Notes under the pieces: model-generated
Database searches by the model: none
Seen by the model: only the letters and a program-made list of their open reading frames with translations
What the model was told of the DNA's origin: nothing
Assembly (NCBI RefSeq): GCF_000196315.1
Contig: NC_014230.1
Span: 1,054,001-1,118,000, forward strand
Length of the DNA stretch: 64,000 nucleotides
Direction: 5' to 3'
Origin: Croceibacter atlanticus HTCC2559
GTDB taxonomy: Bacteria > Bacteroidota > Bacteroidia > Flavobacteriales > Flavobacteriaceae
Program-made: the position numbers and the translations under genes
Shown here: positions 6,154-16,435 of the stretch, piece after piece
Position numbering within the stretch: the first letter of the stretch is position 1
How the letters are laid out: each line of letters starts with the position of its first letter

Positions 6154-8376
6154 ATGAAGACACTTTTCTTCACTTTTATGCTGTGTGTGTCAGCATCACT
6201 ATTTGCACACGATTTAAACGGTACTGTAGTAAACCAAGACAATGAACGTTTAGAAGATGTTTATGTGTTTAACCAAAGAACAAGCACTGCTGTTTATACA
6301 GACCATAATGGTAATTTTAAATTAGAAGATGTAGAGGTTGGCGATATTATTATGCTATCCTATATAGGATTTAAAAACTACACATTAACCATAACAGAAA
6401 AAGATTTAAATAGAATCATAACCATATCATTAGAACAAGCCAATATTTCATTAACACAAGTACAAATTACACCAGAAGTTAATACACTTAACAAATTTGT
6501 AGATGTAGATATTAAAACTAATCCTGTAAAGTCCTCACAGGAATTAATGAGAAAAGTGCCAGGTGTTATTATTGGTCAACACGCTGGTGGTGGTAAGGCA
6601 GAGCAAATTTTCTTACGTGGTTTTGATGTAGATCACGGTACAGATGTAGCTATAGGTGTAGACGGTATGCCTGTAAATATGGTATCTCATGCACATGGGC
6701 AAGGTTATGCAGATTTACACTTTCTTATCCCAGAAACTGTAGATAACATCAATTTTGGGAAAGGGCCATATACTGCAAGTGTTGGTAACTTTAATACAGC
6801 AGGTTATTTAAACTTTAAAACCAAAAAACGTATTGAAGAAAGTAGTGTGTCTTTAGAGTATGGTCAATTTGAAACTTTAAGAACAGTAGGAGTATTTAAT
6901 GTATTAGATGATGATAATCATAGTGCTTATGTAGCAGGTTCATTAAACTTAACCGATGGTCCTTTTGAGTCTTCTCAAAACTTTAATAGGTATAATGTAA
7001 TGGCCAAGTACAATTACAGGTTGCCTCAAGATCAAGAATTAACATTAACAATGTCTCATTTTACTAGTAAGTGGGATGCTTCAGGGCAAATTCCTCAGCG
7101 CGCAGTTGACCAAGGTCTAATTGGTCGATTTGGAGCTATTGATGACACAGAAGGTGGCCAAACTAGCCGTACTAATATTAATATTGAACACACTAAGTAC
7201 TTAACAGATACAAAGACATTAAGTACCAATGCGTTTTATAGTAAATACGATTTTGAGTTGTTCTCCAACTTTACATTCTTTTTAGAAGATCCCGAAAATG
7301 GAGATCAGATTCGCCAATTTGAAGACCGTAATTTATATGGTTTTAAAACTGTGTTAAGCGATAAGTTTTATGATACCGCCACTAACTTTGAATATCAAGC
7401 AGGATTTGGTTTACGTTATGATAATGCAGATGATGTGCAGTTAAGCAGAACTAAAAACAGAAAAGAATTGCTGGAGCGTTTAGCTTTTGGAGATGTAGAC
7501 GAAACAAATATTTACGGTTTTTTAAATACTGAATTTGAGTTTGGAGACTTTAAGCTTAATCCAGGTTTACGATTAGATTACTTTAAGTTTGATTACGTAA
7601 ATAACTTAACTGAATCTTATGACAATGCATCAGAAACTAAACTAACCGCGAGCCCTAAACTTAATCTTATTTATACACCTACTAATACGGTACAGCTTTT
7701 TGCTAAAACAGGTATAGGGTTTCACTCTAATGATACAAGAGTAGTAACTGCAAATAACGGTGAGGATATATTACCATTAGCATACGGTGCAGATTTAGGA
7801 GGTATATTTAAAATTACAGACAACTTAGTATTTAATACAGCGTTGTGGTACCTGTTTCTTGAGCAAGAATTTGTTTATGTAGGAGATGCGGCAATAGTTG
7901 AGCCAAGCGGAAAAACTAGACGTTTAGGAATTGATGCTGGATTACGATATGAGCCACTTTCCTGGTTGTATTTGTACTCAGATATTAATTATACCTACGC
8001 ACGTTCTATAAATGAGCCAGAAGGCCAGGATTATATACCCTTAGCACCAGATTTTACTTCTACAGGAGGAATTACAATACAAAACCTTAATGGCTTTTCA
8101 GGTGGATTAAATTATAGGTATTTAGATGATAGAGCTGCAAATGAAGATGACAGTATTGTAGCTGAAGGTTATTTTGTTACAGATGCAAATATTAACTACA
8201 CCTATAAGAATTATACATTTGGTATCGCTATTGAAAATTTACTTGATACAGAATGGAATGAAACTCAATTTGCTACAGAAAGTAGATTGCAAAATGAAGT
8301 AGAACCAGTAGAGGAGATTCACTTTACACCAGGAACTCCATTTTTCTTAAGAGGAAAGGTTACTGTTACATTTTAA
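6154..8376 (+). CDS. TonB-dependent outer-membrane receptor with CarboxypepD_reg domain
   Basis: A 740-residue receptor. Signal peptide about 1-19 (ending SLFAHD), a carboxypeptidase-regulatory-like beta domain (about 20-100), a TonB plug (about 120-230, with MRKVPGVIIGQ and IFLRGFDVDHGTD) and a beta barrel ending in the terminal Phe of KVTVTF. The plug carries a His-rich stretch MVSHAHGQGYADLHF. The substrate cannot be read directly. The histidines in the plug and the His-rich neighbour suggest a metal ion or metal complex rather than a SusC-type glycan system, since no SusD partner follows. The reading frame runs upstream to 6040, but the ATG at 6154 starts a proper signal peptide. A bidirectional terminator follows. 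Confidence 0.88.
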   Translation: MKTLFFTFMLCVSASLFAHDLNGTVVNQDNERLEDVYVFNQRTSTAVYTDHNGNFKLEDVEVGDIIMLSYIGFKNYTLTITEKDLNRIITISLEQANISLTQVQITPEVNTLNKFVDVDIKTNPVKSSQELMRKVPGVIIGQHAGGGKAEQIFLRGFDVDHGTDVAIGVDGMPVNMVSHAHGQGYADLHFLIPETVDNINFGKGPYTASVGNFNTAGYLNFKTKKRIEESSVSLEYGQFETLRTVGVFNVLDDDNHSAYVAGSLNLTDGPFESSQNFNRYNVMAKYNYRLPQDQELTLTMSHFTSKWDASGQIPQRAVDQGLIGRFGAIDDTEGGQTSRTNINIEHTKYLTDTKTLSTNAFYSKYDFELFSNFTFFLEDPENGDQIRQFEDRNLYGFKTVLSDKFYDTATNFEYQAGFGLRYDNADDVQLSRTKNRKELLERLAFGDVDETNIYGFLNTEFEFGDFKLNPGLRLDYFKFDYVNNLTESYDNASETKLTASPKLNLIYTPTNTVQLFAKTGIGFHSNDTRVVTANNGEDILPLAYGADLGGIFKITDNLVFNTALWYLFLEQEFVYVGDAAIVEPSGKTRRLGIDAGLRYEPLSWLYLYSDINYTYARSINEPEGQDYIPLAPDFTSTGGITIQNLNGFSGGLNYRYLDDRAANEDDSIVAEGYFVTDANINYTYKNYTFGIAIENLLDTEWNETQFATESRLQNEVEPVEEIHFTPGTPFFLRGKVTVTF

Positions 8377-8398
8377 GATTTAATTAGTTATTACATTC

Positions 8399-8432
8399 AA
8401 AACCCATTTAAACACGTTTTAAATGGGTTTTT
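8399..8432. terminator. Bidirectional terminator between TonB receptor and AlbA_2 gene
   Basis: Arms AAAACCCATTTAAA (8399-8412) and TTTAAATGGGTTTT (8418-8431) around a short loop, with A-run and T-run flanks. It can work on both strands between the two convergent genes. Confidence 0.82.
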
Positions 8433-8444
8433 ATGTACGAGACA

Positions 8445-9581
8445 CTAATTGTATTTTACCTTTCTTAAAATCCTAACGCTGTCTTTAAAGTTAGAATATG
8501 CATCTGTATCATAGGATTTTAAATGATACTTAGCAGACTCTAGTTTTATCAAGGCATCTTCAAATTCATTAAAATAACAAATGAGATAGGTTTGCGGTAG
8601 TTGAAAAACATCTAATTTTTCTGCTGTAGTAAGTGGTGCTTTGTTTTTTAACTTCTCCAACAATGTATTGGCAGAATTATAAATATGATACAAGGTTTTC
8701 TTATCATATTGTGGCGGCTTAAATAGCAATTTGGTTTCTATGTCATAACTCACATTATCTTTAAACTTTATAGAAACCTCTTCAAGTGGGTAATATTTTT
8801 TTTGATGTTGCAGTCCTAAATATACATATTCAATAATTTGAAATTCATCTTCTGTAATGCTAAAACTTACTTCATCTAATTCAGAATAAAAAAGCTTTAC
8901 TTGTTCATTAATCAAAGCAATATCTACTCTGGAATAGTAAACATTTTCTTTCACTGTTTTTTTCTTTCCAGCCCAACATACTACAAAGTACTCCTTAAAT
9001 ACTTTGTATTTGGGATTAAAATCTTTACGCTTATTCAAAAAATCAAAAACACCATCTAAGGTTAGTTCTACATTGTTTTGAGCGTGATCCTCAATTGCTT
9101 TTACTATTTCTGAATTTTTGTCTTCAATCTTTAAATCATAAACCTTTGGCATAGATATGCTACCGTCTCTAAAAAATACAGAGCCTCCATAGTATTTCCA
9201 TATGTTCTTTCTAAGCGAACAAATTTTTCCTTTATTGGGTCTAATTGTTACTAATCCTACAACCTTGTCATCTGGCAAATGTGGAAAAGGTATGTTTTCA
9301 TATGCTACAATTGGAGCATTACTTAAATACGCGTTTACTAAATTTTGAATTTTTGCATCGTCATAGAAATCGACACCTGAAATACTGTTATCTTCATCTT
9401 CTACGCCAATAACTATATAGCTGTTGTTTTCTGGGTTGCTATTTGAAAGTGCACAAATATGTTTAAGAAATTTGGCTTTTCCTTCTTTGCTACCTAAGCT
9501 AATCTTACGCTTTTTGTCATAAAAGCTGTTCTCATCATTGTGAGCAAGTAGGTGCTTTATAAGAAGACGTTTATTAATCAC
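8445..9581 (-). CDS. AlbA_2-domain (divergent AAA-4/Schlafen-type) protein
   Basis: A 378-residue protein. Its N-terminal about 150 residues show the AlbA_2/Schlafen-like pattern: KAKFLKHICALSNS, SYIVIGVEDEDNSISGVDF, and VVGLVTIRPNKGKI followed by FFRDGS. Family members are often annotated as ATP-binding or transcriptional-regulator-like proteins, and some Schlafen-type domains are nucleases. The C-terminal about 220 residues are charged and not recognised. No ATG fits; the start is GTG at 9581. It lies alone between two terminators and is convergent to the TonB receptor. It may be a regulator or a stand-alone stress or defence gene; neither role is shown by the sequence. Confidence 0.68.
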   Translation of the reverse strand: MINKRLLIKHLLAHNDENSFYDKKRKISLGSKEGKAKFLKHICALSNSNPENNSYIVIGVEDEDNSISGVDFYDDAKIQNLVNAYLSNAPIVAYENIPFPHLPDDKVVGLVTIRPNKGKICSLRKNIWKYYGGSVFFRDGSISMPKVYDLKIEDKNSEIVKAIEDHAQNNVELTLDGVFDFLNKRKDFNPKYKVFKEYFVVCWAGKKKTVKENVYYSRVDIALINEQVKLFYSELDEVSFSITEDEFQIIEYVYLGLQHQKKYYPLEEVSIKFKDNVSYDIETKLLFKPPQYDKKTLYHIYNSANTLLEKLKNKAPLTTAEKLDVFQLPQTYLICYFNEFEDALIKLESAKYHLKSYDTDAYSNFKDSVRILRKVKYN

Positions 9582-9647
9582 TACTGAAGATTTTCTTCTA
9601 GAAAGATAACAAAGATTTTAGCTATTACAGTTAAGTTATTATAAAAC

Positions 9648-9683
9648 AAAAAACCTCCTACAACTTAATTGTAGGAGGTTTTA
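9648..9683 (-). terminator. Terminator of the sdhCAB operon
   Basis: Arms AAAACCTCCTACAA (9650-9663) and TTGTAGGAGGTTTT (9669-9682) with a 5-nt loop. On the minus strand the stem is followed by a T-run, so it ends the sdh transcript 20 nt after sdhB. Confidence 0.85.
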
Positions 9684-9702
9684 AATATTGTAAAATGTGT
9701 TT

Positions 9703-10452
9703 TTAAGATTCTTTTACACTTGCATTAAGATATTCGCGGTTCATACGTGCAATGTTTTCTAAAGAAATTCCTTTTGGGCATTCTATTTCACAAGCTCCAG
9801 TATTTGTACAGTTACCAAATCCTTCCTTGTCCATTTGCTCTACCATATTTAAAACTCTGCGAGTAGCTTCAACTTGACCTTGAGGTAACAATGCAAACTG
9901 GCTTACTTTAGCAGATGTAAACAACATAGCACTTGCATTTTTACAAGCTGCTACACAAGCACCACAACCAATACAAGTAGCTGCATAGAATGCATCATCT
10001 GCATTTTGCTTTTCTATAGGAATAGCATTTGCATCTTGAGTGTTACCAGATGTGTTTACAGAAACGTAACCACCTGCTTGCTGTATACGATCAAAAGATG
10101 TGCGATCTACTACTAAATCTTTAATTACAGGAAATGCCTTTGCTCTAAATGGCTCGATAGTAATTGTATCACCATCATTAAACATTCTCATGTGTAATTG
10201 ACAGGTCGTAACTAATCGGTCTGGACCGTGAGGCTCACCATTAATTTGTAAAGAGCAACTACCGCAAATTCCTTCACGACAATCGTGATCAAACTCAACA
10301 GGCTCATCACCTTTGGTTATTAATTCTTCATTAAGAACATCTAACATTTCAAGGAAAGACATATCACCGTCTATACCGTCTATATTATAGGTCTGTATAC
10401 CACCTTTGGTATCAGCATTCTTTTGTCTCCAGATTTTAAGTGTCAACTTCAT
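9703..10452 (-). CDS. sdhB: Succinate dehydrogenase/fumarate reductase iron-sulfur subunit
   Basis: A 249-residue electron-transfer subunit with all three clusters: [2Fe-2S] ligands Cys58, Cys63, Cys66 and Cys84; the CxxCxxCxxxC set at 160-170 ([11 protein letters not shown]); and a final set at 215, 221 and 225 ([14 protein letters not shown]). It passes electrons from the FAD in SdhA to the membrane haem/quinone subunit SdhC. It is last in sdhC-sdhA-sdhB, 6 nt after sdhA. The complex belongs to the class with one diheme-type cytochrome b subunit and no separate SdhD, as in Bacteroides and Wolinella. In this aerobic-looking organism it probably works as succinate:menaquinone oxidoreductase. 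Confidence 0.95.
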   Translation of the reverse strand: MKLTLKIWRQKNADTKGGIQTYNIDGIDGDMSFLEMLDVLNEELITKGDEPVEFDHDCREGICGSCSLQINGEPHGPDRLVTTCQLHMRMFNDGDTITIEPFRAKAFPVIKDLVVDRTSFDRIQQAGGYVSVNTSGNTQDANAIPIEKQNADDAFYAATCIGCGACVAACKNASAMLFTSAKVSQFALLPQGQVEATRRVLNMVEQMDKEGFGNCTNTGACEIECPKGISLENIARMNREYLNASVKES

Positions 10453-10458
10453 AGTATC

Positions 10459-12462
10459 TTATTTGTAACTTCTGGTTTTAACTTCAATATTTTCGTACTC
10501 CAAGTTCTCTTTATGTAGTACTGCGGCGCTTGGTTCACCTTTGTACTCCCAAGCAGCTACGTACATGAAGTTTTCATCATCACGCATTGCTTCACCTTCT
10601 TCTGTTTGGTACTCTTCTCTAAAGTGACCTCCACAAGATTCATTTCTATGTAGTGCATCTTTAGCAAAAAGCTCTCCTAGCTCTAAGAAGTCTGCTACTC
10701 TTCCAGCTTTTTCAAGCTCTTGATTCATTTCATTTGCATCTCCAGGAACTTTTACATCTCTATAAAATTCTTCACGCAACTCCTTAATTTCGGAGATTGC
10801 AGACTCAAGATCTTTAGCATTTCTGCTCATCCCACACTTGTTCCACATAATAAGCCCAAGCTTTTTATGAAAGTGGTCTACAGATTTTGTTCCATTGTTG
10901 TTTGCTAATTTATTTAAACGGTCAACTTGTAGTTTTTCAGCTTCATCAAACTCCTTAGTGTCTGTAGGAATTGGTCCCGTACGAATATCATCTGCTAAAT
11001 AATTACCAATTGTATATGGCAATACAAAATAACCATCTGCCAAACCTTGCATTAAGGCACTTGCACCTAATCTGTTTGCACCGTGATCACTAAAGTTAGC
11101 TTCACCTGTAGCAAATAATCCTGGCACTGTAGTTTGTAAGTTATAATCTACCCAAATACCACCCATAGTGTAATGAACAGCTGGATAAATTTTCATTGGA
11201 GTTTCATATGGATTCTCATCTACAATCTTCTCATACATTTGGAATAAGTTACCGTACTTGTTCTCGATAACTTCTTTTCCTAATTCTTTTATTTTAGCTT
11301 CAGAAGGGTTGCTTATTTTTTGAGTAGCTGCAGCTTCTTTACCATAACGTTGTATTGCAGAAGCAAAATCTAGGTATACTGCTTGTCCAGTTTTATTAAC
11401 ACCATAACCAGCATCACAACGTTCTTTAGCGGCACGAGAAGCAACATCTCTAGGAACTAAGTTACCAAAAGATGGGTAACGACGCTCTAAGTAATAGTCA
11501 CGATCTTCTTGCTTTAAATCTGTTGGTTTTAATTTACCTTCTCTAATCTTCTTAACATCTTCAATATGTTTTGGTACCCAGATACGACCATCGTTTCTAA
11601 GAGACTCAGACATTAATGTTAATTTTGATTGGTGATCTCCAGAAACAGGAATACACGTTGGGTGTATTTGTGTGTAGCAAGGGTTTGCAAAGAATGCACC
11701 ACGCTTGTGAGCTTTCCAAGCAGCTGTTACGTTACTACCCATTGCGTTTGTAGATAGGAAAAATACGTTACCGTAACCACCAGAAGCAATTACTACAGCA
11801 TGTGCTGAGTGGCGTTCAATTTTTCCTGTCTTTAAATCACGAGCAATAATACCACGTGCTTTGCCATCAATTTTTACAACGTCAAGCATTTCATGACGTG
11901 TGTAAGATTTTATTTTACCGCGGTTTATTTGTCTGTTCATTGCTGCGTATGCACCAAGAAGCAATTGTTGTCCTGTTTGTCCTTTAGCATAAAACGTACG
12001 CGATACTAATACACCACCAAAAGAACGGTTGTCCAAAAGACCTCCATACTCACGTGCAAAAGGAACACCTTGTGCAACACATTGGTCAATAATATTAGCA
12101 GAAACTTCAGCTAATCGGTATACATTCTCTTCACGAGAACGGTAATCGCCACCTTTTACAGTGTCATAAAATAAACGGTAGGTAGAGTCACCATCTCCTT
12201 GATAGTTTTTGGCAGCATTAATACCACCTTGTGCAGCAATAGAGTGCGCACGTCTTGGAGAATCCTGGTAACAAAATGTTTTTACATTATAGCCTAATTC
12301 AGCTAAAGTAGCAGCAGCAGATCCACCTGCTAAACCAGTACCTATGATGATAACATCTATATTACGTTTGTTAGCTGGGTTAACTAGGTTAATGCTATTC
12401 TTATGATTGGTCCACTTTTTGGCAAGTTCGCCTTGTGGTAATTTTGAATCTAATATTGACAT
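10459..12462 (-). CDS. sdhA: Succinate dehydrogenase/fumarate reductase flavoprotein subunit
   Basis: A 667-residue catalytic subunit. The N-terminal dinucleotide fold [19 protein letters not shown], the flavin-attachment region with [12 protein letters not shown], and the C-terminal [11 protein letters not shown] and RSYK-type ends are typical of the Bacteroidota SdhA group, whose members are longer than the E. coli form. It oxidises succinate to fumarate with covalently bound FAD. It lies between sdhC (7 nt upstream) and sdhB (6 nt downstream) in one transcript. Confidence 0.95.
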   Translation of the reverse strand: MSILDSKLPQGELAKKWTNHKNSINLVNPANKRNIDVIIIGTGLAGGSAAATLAELGYNVKTFCYQDSPRRAHSIAAQGGINAAKNYQGDGDSTYRLFYDTVKGGDYRSREENVYRLAEVSANIIDQCVAQGVPFAREYGGLLDNRSFGGVLVSRTFYAKGQTGQQLLLGAYAAMNRQINRGKIKSYTRHEMLDVVKIDGKARGIIARDLKTGKIERHSAHAVVIASGGYGNVFFLSTNAMGSNVTAAWKAHKRGAFFANPCYTQIHPTCIPVSGDHQSKLTLMSESLRNDGRIWVPKHIEDVKKIREGKLKPTDLKQEDRDYYLERRYPSFGNLVPRDVASRAAKERCDAGYGVNKTGQAVYLDFASAIQRYGKEAAATQKISNPSEAKIKELGKEVIENKYGNLFQMYEKIVDENPYETPMKIYPAVHYTMGGIWVDYNLQTTVPGLFATGEANFSDHGANRLGASALMQGLADGYFVLPYTIGNYLADDIRTGPIPTDTKEFDEAEKLQVDRLNKLANNNGTKSVDHFHKKLGLIMWNKCGMSRNAKDLESAISEIKELREEFYRDVKVPGDANEMNQELEKAGRVADFLELGELFAKDALHRNESCGGHFREEYQTEEGEAMRDDENFMYVAAWEYKGEPSAAVLHKENLEYENIEVKTRSYK

Positions 12463-12469
12463 ACTTCTG

Positions 12470-13189
12470 CTATATTAATGATTGAAACGCTTGCTGAATT
12501 AATAATACAACCTCATTGTCGTGTAGGTTAGGCACAGAAACCAAATGATGGTAAAGTGCTATAAACACAAATCCTGCAGGTATTACAATGGCGTAAGCTT
12601 TGGCAAATTTGCTAAATGCACCTCTGTATCCTTTTGTCCAGCCTAAAGATTGCATAGAAGATGCAAAGCCGTGGAAAAGGTGAAGTGCTAAAAACACAAA
12701 TGAAATAACATATAGTCCTGTTCTTACTGGACTTTCAAATTTGTGTACCAGCTCTGGGAAATAACGATCCTCTACAGCTTCAGACACATCTACATATTTA
12801 TAGATAATCTCTGGAACCCAAAAATCATAAAAGTGCAAGCCTAAAAAAGCTAATACTACTAATCCTGAATATATCATATTACGAGATACCCAAGTAGAAT
12901 TTTCGTTGCCTTTAAAACTTACATAACTAATACCACGTGCATTTCTGTTTCTATATTCTAAAATGAAGCCCATTATAAAATGAAAGAGCACACCGAATAT
13001 TAATACAGGCTGTAGTAAAAATTGAACAACAAAGTTTGTACCCATAAAATGAGAGGTTTCGTTAAATAAGTCTGGACTTATAACGGACATCATATTAATA
13101 GTAAAATGTTGAGCTAGGAAAAAAACAAGAAACAAACCAGAAAGTGCCATAGCAACTTTTCTAGCGATAGAAGAGGAATTAACTCCCAT
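12470..13189 (-). CDS. sdhC: Succinate dehydrogenase cytochrome b subunit
   Basis: A 239-residue integral membrane protein with five predicted helices, the single-subunit type B anchor (SdhC/FrdC of Bacteroides, Wolinella and Bacillus). Histidines suited to haem ligation occur in helices ([41 protein letters not shown]). It anchors SdhAB and reduces menaquinone. First gene of the sdh operon; a consensus promoter lies 25 nt upstream. Confidence 0.93.
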   Translation of the reverse strand: MGVNSSSIARKVAMALSGLFLVFFLAQHFTINMMSVISPDLFNETSHFMGTNFVVQFLLQPVLIFGVLFHFIMGFILEYRNRNARGISYVSFKGNENSTWVSRNMIYSGLVVLAFLGLHFYDFWVPEIIYKYVDVSEAVEDRYFPELVHKFESPVRTGLYVISFVFLALHLFHGFASSMQSLGWTKGYRGAFSKFAKAYAIVIPAGFVFIALYHHLVSVPNLHDNEVVLLIQQAFQSLI

Positions 13190-13213
13190 TGGTTACGTTT
13201 TAAATTAGGAACA

Positions 13214-13245
13214 CAAAAATACGGCGCAAATAGCTGTTTCACAAA
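13214..13245 (-). promoter_or_regulatory. Promoter of the sdhCAB operon
   Basis: On the minus strand: TTTG (13242-13245), 20 nt, TATTTTTG (13214-13221). This is a full match to the Bacteroidota housekeeping consensus, with about 20 nt of leader before sdhC. Confidence 0.62.
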
Positions 13246-13311
13246 TATTGAAACCTACAATGCGCCTTATTTAGATTGTTTATAAGTTGTTTAACCTTTA
13301 AAGCTATTAAA

Positions 13312-16170
13312 CTATTTCACTTTAAAGAGATTAGTTTGTGTTTTACCATTCCCAGAAATTTCGATAGTATAGGTTCCTTTAGGTAAATAGTAATTTCCAT
13401 TAGATGCTTTTTCAAGATTTAGATCTTTGTCTTCTTTGCGTAAATGTTTTACACCAGAATCTGATAAGGTTAGATTATAATTAGCATAGTTAAACCCTTT
13501 TGAAGCATTTATAGCTTTAGAGAATAGTGTCTTATCATCTTTAGAAAGAACCTTTAAGGTATAATCACCATTAGCATTGGTATAAAATTTAATTGGTAAG
13601 CTAGGCTCATAGGCATCTAACCAAGAGCTCCAAGAGCTTCCCCAACGTGATGACTTTCTAATATCTTCTATTTCATAGACAATTAAAGTATTGTCTTTAT
13701 TACTGTCAAAACTTTGTAAAGGTTCAATGTTTGTTTTGTAAATACTACGACCGTGAGTACCTAAAAGCAAATCTTTAGCTTCGGTTTGTATTTTAATATC
13801 GTGTACTGCGACATTTGGTAAACCTTCTGAAAAAGCTTCCCACTTTTCGCCATTATTAAAACTAACATAAGCACCATTGTCTGTTCCTAGATATAACACG
13901 TCTTCATTTTCTGGATCCTCAACAATGACATTTATAGGAGATGCAGGTAGGTTGCTGCTTATGTCTTCCCATGTAGTTCCGTAGTCATTGCTCATATATA
14001 CATAAGCTCCAAAATCATCAAACCTATACCCGTTAAGTGTTACATAAACACGTTCTTTTTTATGTGAAGAAGCTTCAACTCTGCTAACCCATAAATCTTG
14101 AGGTAAAGTTTTAGAAATATTTCTCCAGTTGCCACCAGCGTTATTGCTAACATGAACTAATCCATCATCGCTACCAGTATAAAGTAATCCAAATTGAAAT
14201 TCAGACTCATCTATAGTTGTTAATGTTCCGTAAGCAACATTACCTTTCTTGCCGCCATTAGTAAGATCTCCAGATATAGCAGTAAAATCTTTACCTTGAT
14301 TCATAGAGCGCATTAGTTTGTTGCCTCCTAAATATAAAATATCTTGATTGTGGGAACTTAACAAAATAGGTGTTTGCCAATTAAACCTGTAAGGTGTTTC
14401 TCCTAGTTCATGTTTAGGTTGAATATAAGCTTGCTCACCAGTTTCTCTGTTTATTCTAAAATAATTTCCAAATTGGAAACCTGTGTAAACTATATTGTGA
14501 TCTCTGTTATCTACTTGTATTTGCATACCATCGCCACCCATTATACTCTTCCAAGGATATTGTCCTTCTTGGTGCCAAGATTTATCTTCTGGAGCATTAT
14601 GAGCACCAACCCATACACCATTATCCTGTAAGCCACCATATACATTGTATGGTGTTTCATTATCTACCTGTATAGCATAAAATTGACCAACAGATGGTTG
14701 GTTGGCTTTAATCCAATTTTCACCATCATCATATGTAATGTTTACACCACCATCATTACCATTAATTAGGTGGTTAGGATTGTTTGGGTTTATCCAAAGT
14801 GCATGATGATCTGCGTGTACATTTTCTGCACTTATGCTTATAAATGTTTTACCACCATCTTTAGATTTTAGTATTGGTACGCCAGATATATAAATATGGT
14901 CTTTGTTTTTTGGATTTACTTGTATTTGCGCAAAGTAGTAACCATAGCTGTAAAAGAGATCATCAATATAATCTTCATTCATTTTAGTCCAACTCTTTCC
15001 GCCATCATTGCTTCTGTATACTTCTGCTCCAACCACTGGTGTGTCAAATAATAATGAATTTGCATCTTCTAAATACTTAGCAAGATCTACAGGTTTTACA
15101 GAGCCTGTACGTACCATTTGTTTTACATTTTCTGCTCTGTATTTTTCTTGAAACCCATTTTCTTTAAGGTAAGCATTTAGTTTCTTGTCTTCTAAAGATA
15201 AGAAGGTTTGTGCGGTCATTGCTTTAAAGTCATCCTTCTTAAGTTTCCCAGAAGTGTTGTCTTCATTTTTAGATGTCTTTTCTCTTCGGAATTGACTATC
15301 GTGTACAGCATAAACTGTATTGTCATCGTAAACAGCAAGGCCTATCCTTCCTACACCTTGTCCTGTTGGAAATCCAGAGCCTTTAAGGGAAATCTTCTCC
15401 CAAGTGTTTCCTGCATCGGTACTTTTATAAATTCCAGAACCTTCACCGCTTCCGTCAAAATTCCAAGCTTTTCTGTCTTTATCCCAAGACGCAGCAAATT
15501 GAATATTAAAATTTTCTGGAGATACAGCCAGGTCAATGATGCCACTTTCAGAATTAACGTATAAGGTTTTATTCCAAGTTGTACCGCCATCGGTTGTTTT
15601 GTATACACCACGCTCTTCATTTTCTGAATATAAATGTCCTACTGCAGCAACCACAACTTCATCTGGATTATTAGGGTTTATACGTATTCGGCCTATGTGA
15701 TGTGAGTCTAATAAGCCTTTGTTAACCCAAGTTTCACCTTTGTCTGTACTTTTTAAAATACCTATACCAGCATAACTGGAGCGAGAAGAGTTATTTTCTC
15801 CTGTACCAACCCATATTGTTCCGTTTTTCCAGTCTACTGCAATATCACCTAGGTTTTGAGTATCACTATTATCCATAATTGGCGTGAATGTGGTGCCATT
15901 ATTATGCGTATACCAAAGACCGCCACTAGCATAGGCTACATAAAACTCAGACGGCATATTTGGATTAACATCTACATCTACAACACGGCCACTCATAACT
16001 GTTGGTCCTATGTTTTCAAAAGGAACATTTTTTACGATGGAAGTTTCCATCATAGTTGCTTTTTGCTGTAAAGATTCTTTAATTGTTTGAGCAGATGTTG
16101 CTTTGGTTTGTGCAAAACTTGTAAGTGCGAGACCAATACAAGCTATCGTGGTAAGATATGGTTTAATCAT
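13312..16170 (-). CDS. Exported sortilin/VPS10-like BNR-repeat protein
   Basis: A 952-residue protein with a signal peptide (MIKPYLTTIACIGLALTSFAQ). It is filled with BNR/Asp-box and VPS10-like repeats of the form STDxGxTW/SNDGGKSW (STDKGETW, TTDGGTTW, STDAGNTW, SNDGGKSW), forming one or two beta propellers. An inserted helical, lysine-rich segment lies around residues 300-350. Such proteins are widespread in Bacteroidota as glycosyl-hydrolase-like propellers, but catalytic activity is usually unproven. The C-terminus (GTYTIEISGNGKTQ...) resembles the end of a beta-sandwich and might be a sorting or carbohydrate-binding tail. The start at 16170 is preferred because it opens the signal peptide. 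Monocistronic, with its own weak promoter. Confidence 0.8.
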   Translation of the reverse strand: MIKPYLTTIACIGLALTSFAQTKATSAQTIKESLQQKATMMETSIVKNVPFENIGPTVMSGRVVDVDVNPNMPSEFYVAYASGGLWYTHNNGTTFTPIMDNSDTQNLGDIAVDWKNGTIWVGTGENNSSRSSYAGIGILKSTDKGETWVNKGLLDSHHIGRIRINPNNPDEVVVAAVGHLYSENEERGVYKTTDGGTTWNKTLYVNSESGIIDLAVSPENFNIQFAASWDKDRKAWNFDGSGEGSGIYKSTDAGNTWEKISLKGSGFPTGQGVGRIGLAVYDDNTVYAVHDSQFRREKTSKNEDNTSGKLKKDDFKAMTAQTFLSLEDKKLNAYLKENGFQEKYRAENVKQMVRTGSVKPVDLAKYLEDANSLLFDTPVVGAEVYRSNDGGKSWTKMNEDYIDDLFYSYGYYFAQIQVNPKNKDHIYISGVPILKSKDGGKTFISISAENVHADHHALWINPNNPNHLINGNDGGVNITYDDGENWIKANQPSVGQFYAIQVDNETPYNVYGGLQDNGVWVGAHNAPEDKSWHQEGQYPWKSIMGGDGMQIQVDNRDHNIVYTGFQFGNYFRINRETGEQAYIQPKHELGETPYRFNWQTPILLSSHNQDILYLGGNKLMRSMNQGKDFTAISGDLTNGGKKGNVAYGTLTTIDESEFQFGLLYTGSDDGLVHVSNNAGGNWRNISKTLPQDLWVSRVEASSHKKERVYVTLNGYRFDDFGAYVYMSNDYGTTWEDISSNLPASPINVIVEDPENEDVLYLGTDNGAYVSFNNGEKWEAFSEGLPNVAVHDIKIQTEAKDLLLGTHGRSIYKTNIEPLQSFDSNKDNTLIVYEIEDIRKSSRWGSSWSSWLDAYEPSLPIKFYTNANGDYTLKVLSKDDKTLFSKAINASKGFNYANYNLTLSDSGVKHLRKEDKDLNLEKASNGNYYLPKGTYTIEISGNGKTQTNLFKVK

Positions 16171-16208
16171 TATAGTGGTTGTTTTTAGAAGGCTCAAATT
16201 ACAAAATA

Positions 16209-16216
16209 CAAATCTA
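16209..16216 (-). promoter_or_regulatory. -7 box candidate for the VPS10-like gene
   Basis: Minus-strand TAGATTTG matches TAnnTTTG, 38 nt upstream of the preferred ATG. No consensus TTG partner is evident. A second match (TAAATTTG) lies at 16297-16304. The rest of the 16171-16435 gap between the divergent genes shows no other feature. Confidence 0.33.
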
Positions 16217-16435
16217 ATTTTTATCATTTTTTACCCTATTGAAAGTGTCTTTAGGTGCATGATTAAGATTTTAACTTCAAAAGATTGCAAAAACTTCAAA
16301 TTTACACTCAGTTTAACACGCATTGATTGTCAATTTCTTAATTTTGAAAGACTAGCAAATTAGTACCAGTTATTGCATTTTTAGCATACTGGATAATCTT
16401 TATTTTTTAACCTAAAACGATCTGCATAGCAGAGA

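Noticed and set aside
15208-15564. 118-residue frame antisense inside the VPS10-like gene
   Set aside because: No domain or promoter; the sense strand has clear BNR repeats throughout.
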